Assembly (NCBI RefSeq): GCF_020880995.1
Contig: NZ_JAJISD010000005.1
Span: 310,001 to 374,000, forward strand
Reading direction: 5' to 3'
DNA length: 64,000 bases
Source of the DNA: Reyranella aquatilis
GTDB lineage: Bacteria; Pseudomonadota; Alphaproteobacteria; Reyranellales; Reyranellaceae
The notes under the pieces were generated by a model. That model had not been told where the DNA came from. It saw nothing but the letters and a program-made list of their open reading frames with translations, and ran no database searches. Within the stretch, counting starts at the first letter, position 1. Each line of letters opens with the position of its first letter. Shown here piece by piece: positions 51,933 through 61,180 of the stretch. The translations under genes were made by a program, and so were the position numbers.

Positions 51933-54647
51933 ATGAGCGCTGATGTCGCCACGATGGGGCCTCCCGGCTCGCTGCGCTTCAAGGTAGACGGTCTCGATTG
52001 CCAGAACGAGGTCCGCGCGCTTCGCGTGGCGGTTGGGCCCGTCGTGGGAGGTGAGGAAAGGTTATCCTTCGATACGCGGGCCGGAGTCATGGGCGTAAGT
52101 TCCGCCAGTGCCTCCATGATCGATGTCATCCAGCGCGCAGTCGCAACGACCGGCATGCAGGCGCATCTCCTGGCAAATCCGGCGCGGCAGTCCGCACCGG
52201 CACTTCTGTTCCAAGTCGACGGCCTTGACTGCAGGAACGAGGTGGCCGTGCTCGAGCGCGAGGTAGGTCCTCTGGTCGGCAGCGAAGCCTGGTTGTCGTT
52301 CGACACGGCGAAGGGGCTGATGACAGTCGCGCCGCAACAGCAGGCGACTGTCGAGGCAATCGTGGGCCGCGTCGCCGCCACCGGCATGCGCGCCTATCTC
52401 GTGCAACACGACGCGGCCGAGGCACTGCTCTTCCGTGTCGACGGACTTGATTGCAAGAACGAGGTGGCGGCGCTCACGCGGGAACTGGGCCCGCTGGTCG
52501 GTGAAGACAAGCTCGCCTTCGACACCGCGAAAAGCCTGATGACGGTGGGCCCCCAGCACGGCGCGGCGCCCGAGATGATCGAAGCGGCGGTGGCTCGAAC
52601 CGGCATGCGGGCCTTGCTCTGGACGCCGCCCCTTCCGCCGGCTTCGCCGCAAGAAGAAGCCGCGGCGTGCTGCGGCGCAGAGGTGCAGGAGGCCCTCAGC
52701 CCGCCGATCCCGACCCACCTACCCGGTCAGGTCGTGTTTCGCATTCACGGCATGGATTGCGCCGACGAGATCGCGGCGTTGAAGCGCGAGGTCGGCCCGC
52801 TGGTCGGGGAAGACAAGCTCGCCTTCGATCTGCTCAACGGCCGCATGTCGATCGACGTGACGCCGGATGCCGCGCTCGAGGCGCGGATCGAAAAGGCAGT
52901 GACTCAGGCCGGCATGCGCGCCGAGCCGTGGAGCGAAGGCTCTACCAGCGAGGGCGCGAAGGCCGAAGGGCGCCGCAAGCGGCTGCAGTCGTGGCTGACG
53001 ACCGCAAGCGGCGTATTCGCGGCGCTGGGCTTCGCGGTCCACGCCTGGCTTGGCGGCGGTATCATCGCCGCCTTCGAGGCCGGCGAACACGCATTGGGCT
53101 CGACGCCCTGGCCGAGCATGGTTCTCTATTCGCTCGGAGTGCTCTGCGCCGTGCGCTATGTGGCGCCTAAGGCCTGGATCGCGGCAAAGCGGCTTCGCCC
53201 GGATATGAACCTGCTGATGACGATTGCGGTGGCGGGCGCCATCGGCATCGGCGCCTGGTTCGAGGCGGCGACCGTCTCGTTCTTCTTTGCGTTGGCGCTC
53301 GCGCTCGAAACCTGGAGTCTCGGTCGCGCGCGGCGGGCGGTCGCGGCCCTCATGGAGCTCGCCCCGCCAACGGCGCGCGTCAAGATGGAAGATGGGTCGG
53401 AACGCGACGTTCCGGCCGCCGAGGTCCGGGTCGGCGCACGCGTCGTTGTGCGGCCGGGGGACAAGGTGCCTTTGGACGGCCGCGTTGTCGCCGGCGAGAG
53501 CGAGCTCAATCAGGCACCGATCACCGGCGAAAGCGTTCCCGTCTTCAAGGTGCCGGGCGACGAGGTCTTCGCCGGAACCATCAATGGCGAGGGTGCCATT
53601 GAGGTCGTCACCACCAAGGCGGTCAACGACACGACACTGGCGCAGATCATCCGCATGGTCGGCTCGGCGCAGAGCCGGCGCGCACCCAGCGAGCAATGGG
53701 TGGAGAAGTTCGCGCGTGTTTACACGCCGGTCGTGATGGTGCTGGCAGTTGCCATCTTCCTCGTTCCGCCGCTGCTTCTGGGCGGTGCTTGGGAGGACTG
53801 GTTCTACCGCGCTCTCGTGCTGCTCGTGATCGCCTGCCCCTGCGCCCTCGTGATCTCGACGCCGGTGACGATCGTGGCCGCGCTGGCCGGCGCAGCGAAA
53901 CAGGGGGTGCTGGTGAAGGGCGGGGTGCATCTCGAGACCCCGGCGCGCCTCAAGGCGGTTGCCATGGACAAGACAGGCACGCTCACCGAAGGGCGGCCGC
54001 AGGTCGTCGAGGTCGTGCCGCTTGATGGCCGCAGCGAAAGCGAGATCCTCGGCATGGCGGCTGCCCTGGAAGTACGCAGCGCACATCCAATCGCGCGCGC
54101 CATCCTTGCCAAAGCTGCCGACCTAAAAATCGTCGCCGAGCCCGCCGACGCTGTCCAGGCGATCACAGGCCGGGGGGTCGTTGGCCGAATTGCTGGCCGC
54201 GAGATGTGGCTCGGCTCGCGCCGCTACATCGAGGAGCGAGGAATCGGCTCGCCCGCGGTCCTGCAGCGAGCCGATGCACTGTCGAGTGCCGGCCGCACGA
54301 TCGTCGCCGTCGGCGATGGCCAGGAAGTCTGGGGCCTCGTCGCCGTTGCCGATGCCGTCAGGCCGGAGGCGAAGGACATCGTCGCGGCGTTGCACCGCGC
54401 CGGAATCGAGCACGTCGTGATGCTCACCGGCGACAATCGGGCGACGGCGGAGGCGATAGCCAAGCAAACCGGCATCGACGAAGTCCGGGCGGAGCTGCTG
54501 CCCGGCGACAAGGTTTCGGCCGTTGAAGGGCTGGAAGTTTTTTCTCGGCCGGTTCACATTTGTTCGCCACAATCTAATCTTATCAATAGCTTATCTGAAA
54601 GCCGTCCGTCACTGTTCGGCCTTGTACGCCGATGCTTATTCGACTGA
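51933..54647 (+). pseudogene. Cd/Zn/Pb-type P1B ATPase with four HMA-like domains, truncated at the 3' end
   Basis: The frame gives 904 residues from the ATG at 51933 (AAGGAG upstream). Four HMA-like repeats start with GLDCQNE, GLDCRNE, GLDCKNE and GMDCADE; each has one cysteine and a glutamate where CxxC would be expected. An AAACCGAE pair follows the third. The core is typical: APITGESVPVFKVPGDEVFA, VIACPCALVISTPVTIVAAL (CPC), VAMDKTGTLTEGRPQ, RSAHPIARAILAKA and VVMLTGDNRATAEAIAKQTG. The family sequence stops at LLPGDKVSAVEG (about 54530). The required GDGxND motif and the last membrane helices are absent, replaced by about 37 foreign residues. The pump should be inactive. Confidence 0.85.
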
Positions 54648-54674
54648 TATTCGACGACTTTGGGGTCGGGTGCT
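54526..54674. other. Junction between the metal island and the integrase-bearing element
   Basis: P1B ATPase homology ends around 54530. The following 140 bases are markedly AT-richer (for example TTTTTTCTC and AATCTAATCTTATCAATAGC) and lead straight to the recombinase start. This is the likely position of an attachment site or of the insertion edge. The core sequence cannot be defined from one end. Confidence 0.55.
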
Positions 54675-56081
54675 GTGACGAAAACACTGACGGAAGCTCA
54701 GATCACGACCGCCAAGGCGCGCGCCCGGTTGGAGTTTGGCGTGCATTGGCGCCGCCTCGACGCCGAGGCGCACCTTGGCTATCGCAAGAACAAGCGGAGC
54801 GGCGTGTGGTTCGTGCGTTGGCGTAATCACCATGCCGGAGCCAACTACAAGCAGGCGCCGGTCGGCGTCGCTAACGACGTCAACGACAAACCTGCCGAAG
54901 GAACGCTGACTTTCGAGCAGGCGGTGACACAAGCGCGGGAACACGTCACCCGGTCCAGAATAGAAGCGGCGGCGCAAGCAGCCGGACCAGCACCCACCGT
55001 GCGGACGGCTGTAGAGACATACATCAGGGAGCGTAATGCCCGTGATAGCCGGAGGGCTGGCCGCGAGGTCCGATCCGATGCTGGTCACCGCTTGCGGCGC
55101 TACGTTCTTGGTCAAGAAGAGCGCGGTAGCCAGGAAGCCGTTGAGGCTGCCTCTCTCGCCGTAGTCCATTTGCACGCGCTACAGGAAGATCACCTCTTCA
55201 CGTGGCGAGAGGACCTTCCTGTAGAATTGAAGGCCACGACGAAGCAGCGGCTCATAAACGACCTGAAGGCAGCGCTGAATGCAGCATGGCCACGCTTGAC
55301 GGCGGAACAAAAGAAGCTGAATCCAACATTCCCATCTATCGTAAAAGACGGGTTCAAGGCTGAGCGCATTGATGACGATGACGAGATATCTGTCGCCCGA
55401 GACAATCAAGTCCTCACGGACGCGCAGATCAGCACCTTGCTTCGAGCCGCATGCGAGATCGACGACGAGCAGGGATTTGAAGGCGACCTATATCGCCTTG
55501 TCGTCTGCCTTGCAGCAACTGGCGCGCGATTTGCGCAGGCAAGGCGGATGCGCGTCAGTGATGCACAACTGAAAGAGCAACGCTTGATGGTACCGGGTTC
55601 CTACAAGGGGCGTGGCGGAAACGGTGGCTCCGTCCCGGTTCCGGTGGGCGAAGATATCATCGAAGTCCTCTTACCGGGAATCTTAGATCGTCCGAGGGAC
55701 GCGCCGTTGTTCGAGCGATGGAGCCATGAGCAGGAAGCAGGTAGCATCGTTTGGAGAAAGTCAGAACGGGGTCCGTGGAAGACGGCAGAACTTACTCGTC
55801 CGTGGCATGCTATCCGCGAGCGCGCAGGGTTGCCGGAAGCCATTCCTTATGCCTTACGACATTCCAGCATCGTCCGCGGCTTGCGAAACCGACTGCCTAT
55901 TCAGCACGTTGCTAAGCTGCACAACACTTCCGTGAAAATGATCGAGCGGCACTACGCGAAATATATTTCGACAGCCTTGGAAGATCTCGCTCGGGCAGCA
56001 GTTGTACCGCTGGTCCCGCGGCCCGGTGAAAATGCGGTCGGCGCGGATGACAGTAAGAAGCTTTTGCCATCTAACGCATAA
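54675..56081 (+). CDS. Tyrosine recombinase (phage-type integrase)
   Basis: 468 residues from a GTG at 54675. The C-terminal catalytic domain shows CLAATGARFAQARRMRVSD (first Arg), YKGRGGNGGSVPVPVGEDII (Lys region), AIPYALRHSSIVRGLRNRL (His-x-x-Arg position as RHS) and KMIERHYAKYISTALEDL (Tyr). The N-terminal part has an arm-type and SAM-like domain (PTVRTAVETYIRERNARDSR). The final position next to an HTH gene and the truncated ATPase indicates it mobilised the DNA to its right. GTG start chosen; TTG at 54660 is the alternative. Confidence 0.9.
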   Translation: MTKTLTEAQITTAKARARLEFGVHWRRLDAEAHLGYRKNKRSGVWFVRWRNHHAGANYKQAPVGVANDVNDKPAEGTLTFEQAVTQAREHVTRSRIEAAAQAAGPAPTVRTAVETYIRERNARDSRRAGREVRSDAGHRLRRYVLGQEERGSQEAVEAASLAVVHLHALQEDHLFTWREDLPVELKATTKQRLINDLKAALNAAWPRLTAEQKKLNPTFPSIVKDGFKAERIDDDDEISVARDNQVLTDAQISTLLRAACEIDDEQGFEGDLYRLVVCLAATGARFAQARRMRVSDAQLKEQRLMVPGSYKGRGGNGGSVPVPVGEDIIEVLLPGILDRPRDAPLFERWSHEQEAGSIVWRKSERGPWKTAELTRPWHAIRERAGLPEAIPYALRHSSIVRGLRNRLPIQHVAKLHNTSVKMIERHYAKYISTALEDLARAAVVPLVPRPGENAVGADDSKKLLPSNA

Positions 56082-56241
56082 CTTTGCAGGCTTGGCTTCC
56101 GCGGCCCCAAGCCCGGAGCGCACTCACTGCTTTTCCGGGCTGATATACAATCGATCAAGAGCTAATTCACAATCGATTCGATAGGCCTGCTGTCGTCAGC
56201 TTCCGCACCTGTTCGGGTGACTGTCATCAGGAGCCGCGAAC

Positions 56242-56529
56242 CTATCCGCGGTCGGCTGGTGTCGTATTGACGCCAACCAGAGCCAGCAGTGATTGCACAA
56301 TGACTAGCCGACGACGACCGACGGTCGTCGTGGTAACTCGACCATCGCCGATTAATTCATAAATCTTGGTCCGCCCGAGACCGGTCACTTCACAAGCCTC
56401 CGCGACGGTGCAGGTCAACCGCTGCGCAAACGGAAGGCGTCGACCTTGATGACAGGGCATCGACTTATCTGCCGTCGCCTCGCGTTCAATTTGGACACTG
56501 CGTTCGAGCTCCGGACCACGCCGTATCAA
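56242..56529 (-). CDS. Helix-turn-helix DNA-binding protein (excisionase/AlpA-like)
   Basis: 95 residues. The C-terminal 55 read TCTVAEACEVTGLGRTKIYE, LIGDGRVTTTTVGRRRLVIV, the MerR-like winged helix of excisionases (HTH_17). GGGGAGGAG lies six bases before the TTG at 56529, which is why I prefer that start to the ATG at 56460. It converges on the integrase gene and is its probable directionality factor. The gap 56530-56753 shows no gene. Confidence 0.8.
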   Translation of the reverse strand: MIRRGPELERSVQIEREATADKSMPCHQGRRLPFAQRLTCTVAEACEVTGLGRTKIYELIGDGRVTTTTVGRRRLVIVQSLLALVGVNTTPADRG

Positions 56530-56753
56530 GGTTACTCCTCCCCTACAATCGAAGAGCTACCCTGAGGCGCGCCGCCTTCCACGTCAACGGAAGCAGAAGC
56601 GCAGAACGGAGAGCCTTAGCGAACGTCAGGAAGCATCGGAAAACTCTCGGCAACAAAAGGCATCGCAGAATTTTTCACAACCAATATCGACGTATCGCGT
56701 AAGAACTTCCCACCCACTCGGCACGGAAGGTGGAGTCGCCGCTAACGGGAGCG

Positions 56754-57935
56754 TTATCTGGCCGCCCTATTGAGCAATTTCTCTGGAATGATTCCGTCAT
56801 GAAGCATGGCACGCTTTAGCATCGAAATATCACGGCCGTTGTTCACCGCGATTGCGCCGGCAATTTTATCGTGACTATCGAGGAAGATTGCCGTCCAATT
56901 GTTCGTTTCAGGATCGTCCAGCACGACACTGCGGTCAGCATTTTGCAGCACTCCTAACGACTGAATGTTGTGTCCAAACTGGTCCGACCATAGCCACGGC
57001 GGCTCCGCATAATGCGAGTCAATCCCTGCCATGGATTTCGCCGCGACCAGCGATTGGCCCGAGGCCACCTTCCAGGACTCAAGTCGCTGACGAAACGCGC
57101 CGCCTAAGACGGGGTGTGACGTCACCTCTCCCGCAGCGAAGATCGCCGGATCAGATGTCTGGCAGCGATCATCCACGACAATACCATCATCGACGTCCAG
57201 CCCCGCGTCCGATGCAAGTTGGGTGTTGGGTTGAACCCCGATCCCGACAACGACTGCGTCGACATCTGCGAATGCATTCCAGCGCAATCGCAACGAACCA
57301 TCATCCTGATGATGAATTGAATCGATCTTTGAGCCAAATTCGAACTGGACTCCGTTCAGGCGATGCAATTTCTCAGCCCAACGGCTCAGGATAGCAGGCA
57401 TGCCGCGAGATAGTATCCGATCCGTCATCTCAAACAGAAAAACCTCGCAGGCCATCGCTCGAGCGGCGGCAGCAACCTCTAACCCAATGAACCCGCCGCC
57501 GATCACAGCAATTCGACGCGATTCCCGAAGCACGGATTTCAAGCGAACCGCGTCTTCAAGCGTTCGCAGATAGAGAATTTTCGAGCTTTGCCCGACGCTA
57601 TCCGGCAATTTTCTCGCCCGCGATCCGGTCGCGAGGAGTAGCCGATCGTAAGCATAAGCATTTCCGCAAGCGGTTAGAATTTCGGAGCGGTTTCGATCGA
57701 TCTGCGTCGCGGTTTGTCCGGGATGATACGAAATACCGTTCTCATGATAGGTCTCCGCGTTTGCCAGATAGCGCGGTGCGCCCTCGCCAAGGACTTCTTT
57801 GGACAGCGGCGGGCGATCATACGGCAGGCCGAGTTCGTCTCCGAGAATATCGATCTTGGCTTGTGGCGCCAACTCGCGAAGATGCACGGCGGCTGTGTGC
57901 CCCGCGAGGCCTGCTCCGACAATCACAAAACGCAT
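56754..57935 (-). CDS. Ferredoxin reductase of a ring-hydroxylating dioxygenase (BphA4-like)
   Basis: 393 residues. FVIVGAGLAGHTAAVHLREL is the FAD-binding Rossmann motif, YDRPPLSKEVL the family hallmark, RRIAVIGGGFIGLEVAAAAR the NAD-binding motif and GIVVDDRCQTSDPAIFAAGE the FAD-site closing motif (here AAGEV for AAGDV). The C-terminal domain (PPWLWSDQFGHNIQSLGVLQ) is that of ONFR/BphA4 proteins. It should pass electrons from NADH to the Rieske ferredoxin encoded at 60111. It is the last gene of the dioxygenase set on this strand; the ATG at 57935 is clear. Confidence 0.93.
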   Translation of the reverse strand: MRFVIVGAGLAGHTAAVHLRELAPQAKIDILGDELGLPYDRPPLSKEVLGEGAPRYLANAETYHENGISYHPGQTATQIDRNRSEILTACGNAYAYDRLLLATGSRARKLPDSVGQSSKILYLRTLEDAVRLKSVLRESRRIAVIGGGFIGLEVAAAARAMACEVFLFEMTDRILSRGMPAILSRWAEKLHRLNGVQFEFGSKIDSIHHQDDGSLRLRWNAFADVDAVVVGIGVQPNTQLASDAGLDVDDGIVVDDRCQTSDPAIFAAGEVTSHPVLGGAFRQRLESWKVASGQSLVAAKSMAGIDSHYAEPPWLWSDQFGHNIQSLGVLQNADRSVVLDDPETNNWTAIFLDSHDKIAGAIAVNNGRDISMLKRAMLHDGIIPEKLLNRAAR

Positions 57936-58081
57936 TTTAGCGCTCCCTGTAGGGGAAGGGCACATTCGGCGCGCCCGTCCTCCTTATCCGCCGTTGACAG
58001 GCGCCGAGCACTCTCACATTCAATACCTTCAGCCGAAGGCTAGTTGGCAGATTCTGCTGATATTCATCTGCGACGCACTTG

Positions 58082-58582
58082 CTAGACGCTGTAGAAATCG
58101 AGCGCAGTGGCCATTTGATCGTTCGTAAGGGAAATCTTTTTGAATCCGATCAGCCAAGCCTCTCCAAGACGGCGCAGCCGAAATTCAAGGCGTCCGAAGT
58201 TGGTATGGCTTTTACAAGCGCGCGGATCGTACGTATGAACCGTGAAGCAGGCATTTCCCTCGATCGAATCCGTCGAGGCCGCATCGACCATGATGTTCGT
58301 ATAGGAATGAACCGTGCGCGGAAGCGGCATCGCCGTGATGGACTTTCGCGACTGTATCCTGTCAATTCGGTCACTCAGCCCATATGAGTTCTCATGATAT
58401 ATCATTGAAAGCTCGCGGTTCGGATTGGACGTCGTCTCGTACTCGTCCTTCCAGGCCGGCACCCAGAAAATCGCATCGTCAGCGTAGAGCTTGACCCAAT
58501 CGCGGAATTTCTTCTGATCCAGAAGTCTTGCCTCCGTGAAGAGAACGCGAGTAGCAATCTTCAGGTAATCATCCTCTGACAT
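58082..58582 (-). CDS. Ring-hydroxylating dioxygenase beta subunit
   Basis: 166 residues: VLFTEARLLDQKKFRDWVKL, YADDAIFWVPAWKDEYETTS, REL SMIYHEN region and SLTNDQMATALDFYSV, the ring_hydroxyl_B (SnoaL-like) fold. It lies nine bases after the alpha-subunit gene, the usual alpha-beta order. The beta subunit is structural and completes the alpha3beta3 hexamer. Confidence 0.92.
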   Translation of the reverse strand: MSEDDYLKIATRVLFTEARLLDQKKFRDWVKLYADDAIFWVPAWKDEYETTSNPNRELSMIYHENSYGLSDRIDRIQSRKSITAMPLPRTVHSYTNIMVDAASTDSIEGNACFTVHTYDPRACKSHTNFGRLEFRLRRLGEAWLIGFKKISLTNDQMATALDFYSV

Positions 58583-58591
58583 GTCGCTAAC

Positions 58592-60007
58592 CTAGCCTTC
58601 CGAGGGATCACGAGTCATAAGGCGCAGCCATTCCCGGTAACCGGAATGAAAGCATGTCTCATCGCCGAACAGGGGCGCTCCATAGGTCCACCGATCAGGT
58701 GAAACCTGCAATTCGGAAGAGTAGTTGAGTGCCTCGCCGGACTTCGGCCTCAAGCCTCGCGCATACCCCTGCGTAGGACCAGCGAAACGAGCTCCGTAGC
58801 CGGTCTGGCAAAGCTCGTACATGACGTTGTCGTCGGACGTCGCAAGACCGCTCGGATTGAAGAAATCCTCATACAGACGGATGCGAACGCGGCGCGCCTC
58901 GTCACTTTCACCAACTGGGGCAAGACAGTGAGACGTAATCTCCGTCTTGTCCGGAGCCAATGGCCGCCACGTCCGCAACTGCAGCGTGCCGATATCAACG
59001 ATCTGCAGGTTAGGATAAATCGTGAGATTGCGCTGACGAAACATCCACTTGAGCTTGTCTTCCCGAGTCTGCCCCTGAACCGTCGACAGAAGTTTGCCAT
59101 CCTGATTGAGAGGGCGGAGCTTATAAACCCTTGACGCATGAATGGACCACATCATCGCGTGCCCCCTCGCCAGGCTGAAGCTTCCTTGCGCGTCGGGGTC
59201 GGTCTCTGTCGGATTCCACGGCTTTACTTCTAGCGGTCCTCTCCGCACTTCACGCTTCTTGAGAACGTCGATATACGAACTGTGCGTTGAAGCGAAGTGG
59301 TAATAATCAAGCCCGTTCTCGAACTGAAGCTTCCAATTGGCGTCGAACGTGTAGCTTACGTTTCCGTCAACGAACTCCAGCCCTTCGATGCCCTGATCGA
59401 CAACGAGATCGATAAACGCGCGCGCGTCACCAAGATGCTCCTCTAGCGTCGGCACGTCGGGCGACACGCTTGCAAACAGAAGCCCTCGATAGCTTGCAAT
59501 CTTGGGAACAGGCTTGAGGCCATGATCATCCGCAAGAAAGGACGGCGGATACTGGCCATCCTTCTCATCGGTCATCGAAACATTCTTGCCGGCACTATCG
59601 TACGACCACCCATGATAGCGACAAACATGGAATTTCTGATTGCCCTTCTTAAAGGGGCAAACGATCGCCCCGCGGTGGCGACAGGTGTTAAAGAAGCATC
59701 GAATTTCTCCAGTCCCGTCCTTTGTAATCAGGACGGGGTGGCGCCCGATGTACGTCGTCACGAAGTCATTCGGCTTGCGTAACTGACTTTCCAGCCCGAC
59801 GAAAACCCAAGTCCCCTCGAAAACGTGAGTAAGTTCGCGCTCAAAAATATCCCGATCGGTGAACACCGTCCGATCTACCCGAAATATTCCGTCATCGGGT
59901 CGATCGTCCAGCAGCTTCGAAACCATTTCGGGTGTGATTGGCCCACCTCTGACACCACCATCGCTCGGCCTCACAGGGCTGGGTACTTCCGACCTGAAGC
60001 TGGTCAA
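58592..60007 (-). CDS. Aromatic ring-hydroxylating dioxygenase alpha subunit (Rieske type)
   Basis: 471 residues. FFNTCRHRGAIVCPFKKGNQ and FHVCRYHGWSYDSAGK give the Rieske CxH...CxxH cluster. ENGLDYYHFASTHSSYIDVL gives the two histidines of the mononuclear iron site, with the expected acidic residue further on. Related enzymes are benzoate/anthranilate/salicylate-type dioxygenases; the substrate cannot be read from motifs. The start is TTG at 60007, with AGGAGGT five bases upstream, the strongest site in this region. Electrons come from the ferredoxin at 60111 and the reductase at 56754. Confidence 0.93.
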   Translation of the reverse strand: MTSFRSEVPSPVRPSDGGVRGGPITPEMVSKLLDDRPDDGIFRVDRTVFTDRDIFERELTHVFEGTWVFVGLESQLRKPNDFVTTYIGRHPVLITKDGTGEIRCFFNTCRHRGAIVCPFKKGNQKFHVCRYHGWSYDSAGKNVSMTDEKDGQYPPSFLADDHGLKPVPKIASYRGLLFASVSPDVPTLEEHLGDARAFIDLVVDQGIEGLEFVDGNVSYTFDANWKLQFENGLDYYHFASTHSSYIDVLKKREVRRGPLEVKPWNPTETDPDAQGSFSLARGHAMMWSIHASRVYKLRPLNQDGKLLSTVQGQTREDKLKWMFRQRNLTIYPNLQIVDIGTLQLRTWRPLAPDKTEITSHCLAPVGESDEARRVRIRLYEDFFNPSGLATSDDNVMYELCQTGYGARFAGPTQGYARGLRPKSGEALNYSSELQVSPDRWTYGAPLFGDETCFHSGYREWLRLMTRDPSEG

Positions 60008-60110
60008 TTCGACCTCCTCTATTTTTCTTGTAGCAAAGCGGAGCGGCTATTTCGGACGAGATGGGGGCGTCACACTAAATGGCGACATCGTCGCCCCCCT
60101 TGCCGTTAAG

Positions 60111-60452
60111 TTAGGTTGACGCGTCGGGATTAGACGGTGCCGAGGTGACATCGATTTCCACAGCATCACCGACGACACGAACAGGATAGGTTGCCAGGGC
60201 CGTTTCTGCTGGTGAGGTCAACGCCGCGCCCGTTCGAACATCGAAGCGGGCGCCATGAAGCGGGCACTCGATCTCGTAACCATCGAGCCAACCGTCGGAC
60301 AGAAGTGCATAGGCATGAGTACAAACGTCAGACGTGGCAAAATACTCTTCGCCGCAGCGGTAGAGCGCAACTTTGCATCCGTTGATATTGAGCTGCTGAA
60401 TGCTGTCATCCGACACATCTTTCGTAAAAGCGGCTTTTACCCAGTTAGTCAT
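60111..60452 (-). CDS. Rieske [2Fe-2S] ferredoxin
   Basis: 113 residues. ATSDVCTHAYALLSDGW (CxH) and YEIECPLHGARFDVRTG (CxxH) bind the cluster; PAETALATYPVRVVGDAVEI is the C-terminal strand set. This is the NdoA/BphA3-type electron carrier for the dioxygenase. The ATG at 60452 lacks a strong binding site; upstream starts would overlap the transferase gene. 103 bases separate it from the alpha-subunit start. Confidence 0.92.
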   Translation of the reverse strand: MTNWVKAAFTKDVSDDSIQQLNINGCKVALYRCGEEYFATSDVCTHAYALLSDGWLDGYEIECPLHGARFDVRTGAALTSPAETALATYPVRVVGDAVEIDVTSAPSNPDAST

Positions 60453-60487
60453 TCGAGTCGACGCTCGCTTTTGGATTGTTGCGAACT

Positions 60488-61168
60488 TCAGTTCTTTCCG
60501 AACATATTCTTCCAGGCCTCGGTGCCCGGCTTCGCTTCCCATTGTTTGCTGTCGGACAACGTATTTATGCCCGCCCTAACCCCCGGACGGTCCTTGATCG
60601 CCTGGTACCATCGATCAATATTCGGGTACTCCGACAAGTCACGTCGATGCAGTTTTCGCGTGCGAACCCAAGGGAATGTGCTGATGTCAGCGATGGAATA
60701 CTCGCCGGCGAGATATTCAGATTCGCCAAGGCGCTTCTCCAGAATGTTGTATATTCGACCAACTTCCCGATCATAACGTTCGATCGCGTAATCGATCTTC
60801 TCAGTCGCATACACCATGAAGTGGTGCGCTTGGCCCAGCATTGGACCCATCGTCGTATTCTGAAATACAAGCCACTTTAGCGTATCGTAGCGCTTTTCAG
60901 GATCCTGAGAGAGAAATCTACCGGACTTTTCCGCGAGATAGATAAGAACGACCGCGGATTCAAAAACTGCATATGGCTTGTTGTGCGGGCCATCGTGATC
61001 CACGATGGCCGGCACTTTGTTATTTGGATTGATCTTCAGAAATTCCGGATGAAACTGCTCACCTGCCGTTATATCAACCGGAACTACACGATACTCCAAG
61101 TCCAACTCTGCCAGCATTATGGCTGCTTTATACCCGTTCGGGGTTGGCCAGAAGTATAGATCAATCAT
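60488..61168 (-). CDS. Glutathione S-transferase family protein
   Basis: 226 residues. The thioredoxin-like N-terminal domain reads IDLYFWPTPNGYKAAIMLAE, with FLKINPNNKVPAIVDHDGP and AVFESAVVLIYLAEKSGRFL (the cis-Pro and ES glutathione sites). The helical C-terminal domain reads FQNTTMGPMLGQAHHFMVYA and YSIADISTFPWVRTRKLHR. The NGYKAAIMLAEL motif matches the YfcG/YghU (Nu-type) group, which uses disulphide-bound glutathione. In this cluster it may cleave an ether or thioether of an aromatic compound, as in lignin-dimer pathways; that is inference. Confidence 0.92.
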   Translation of the reverse strand: MIDLYFWPTPNGYKAAIMLAELDLEYRVVPVDITAGEQFHPEFLKINPNNKVPAIVDHDGPHNKPYAVFESAVVLIYLAEKSGRFLSQDPEKRYDTLKWLVFQNTTMGPMLGQAHHFMVYATEKIDYAIERYDREVGRIYNILEKRLGESEYLAGEYSIADISTFPWVRTRKLHRRDLSEYPNIDRWYQAIKDRPGVRAGINTLSDSKQWEAKPGTEAWKNMFGKN

Positions 61169-61180
61169 CGCAGAGGACTC

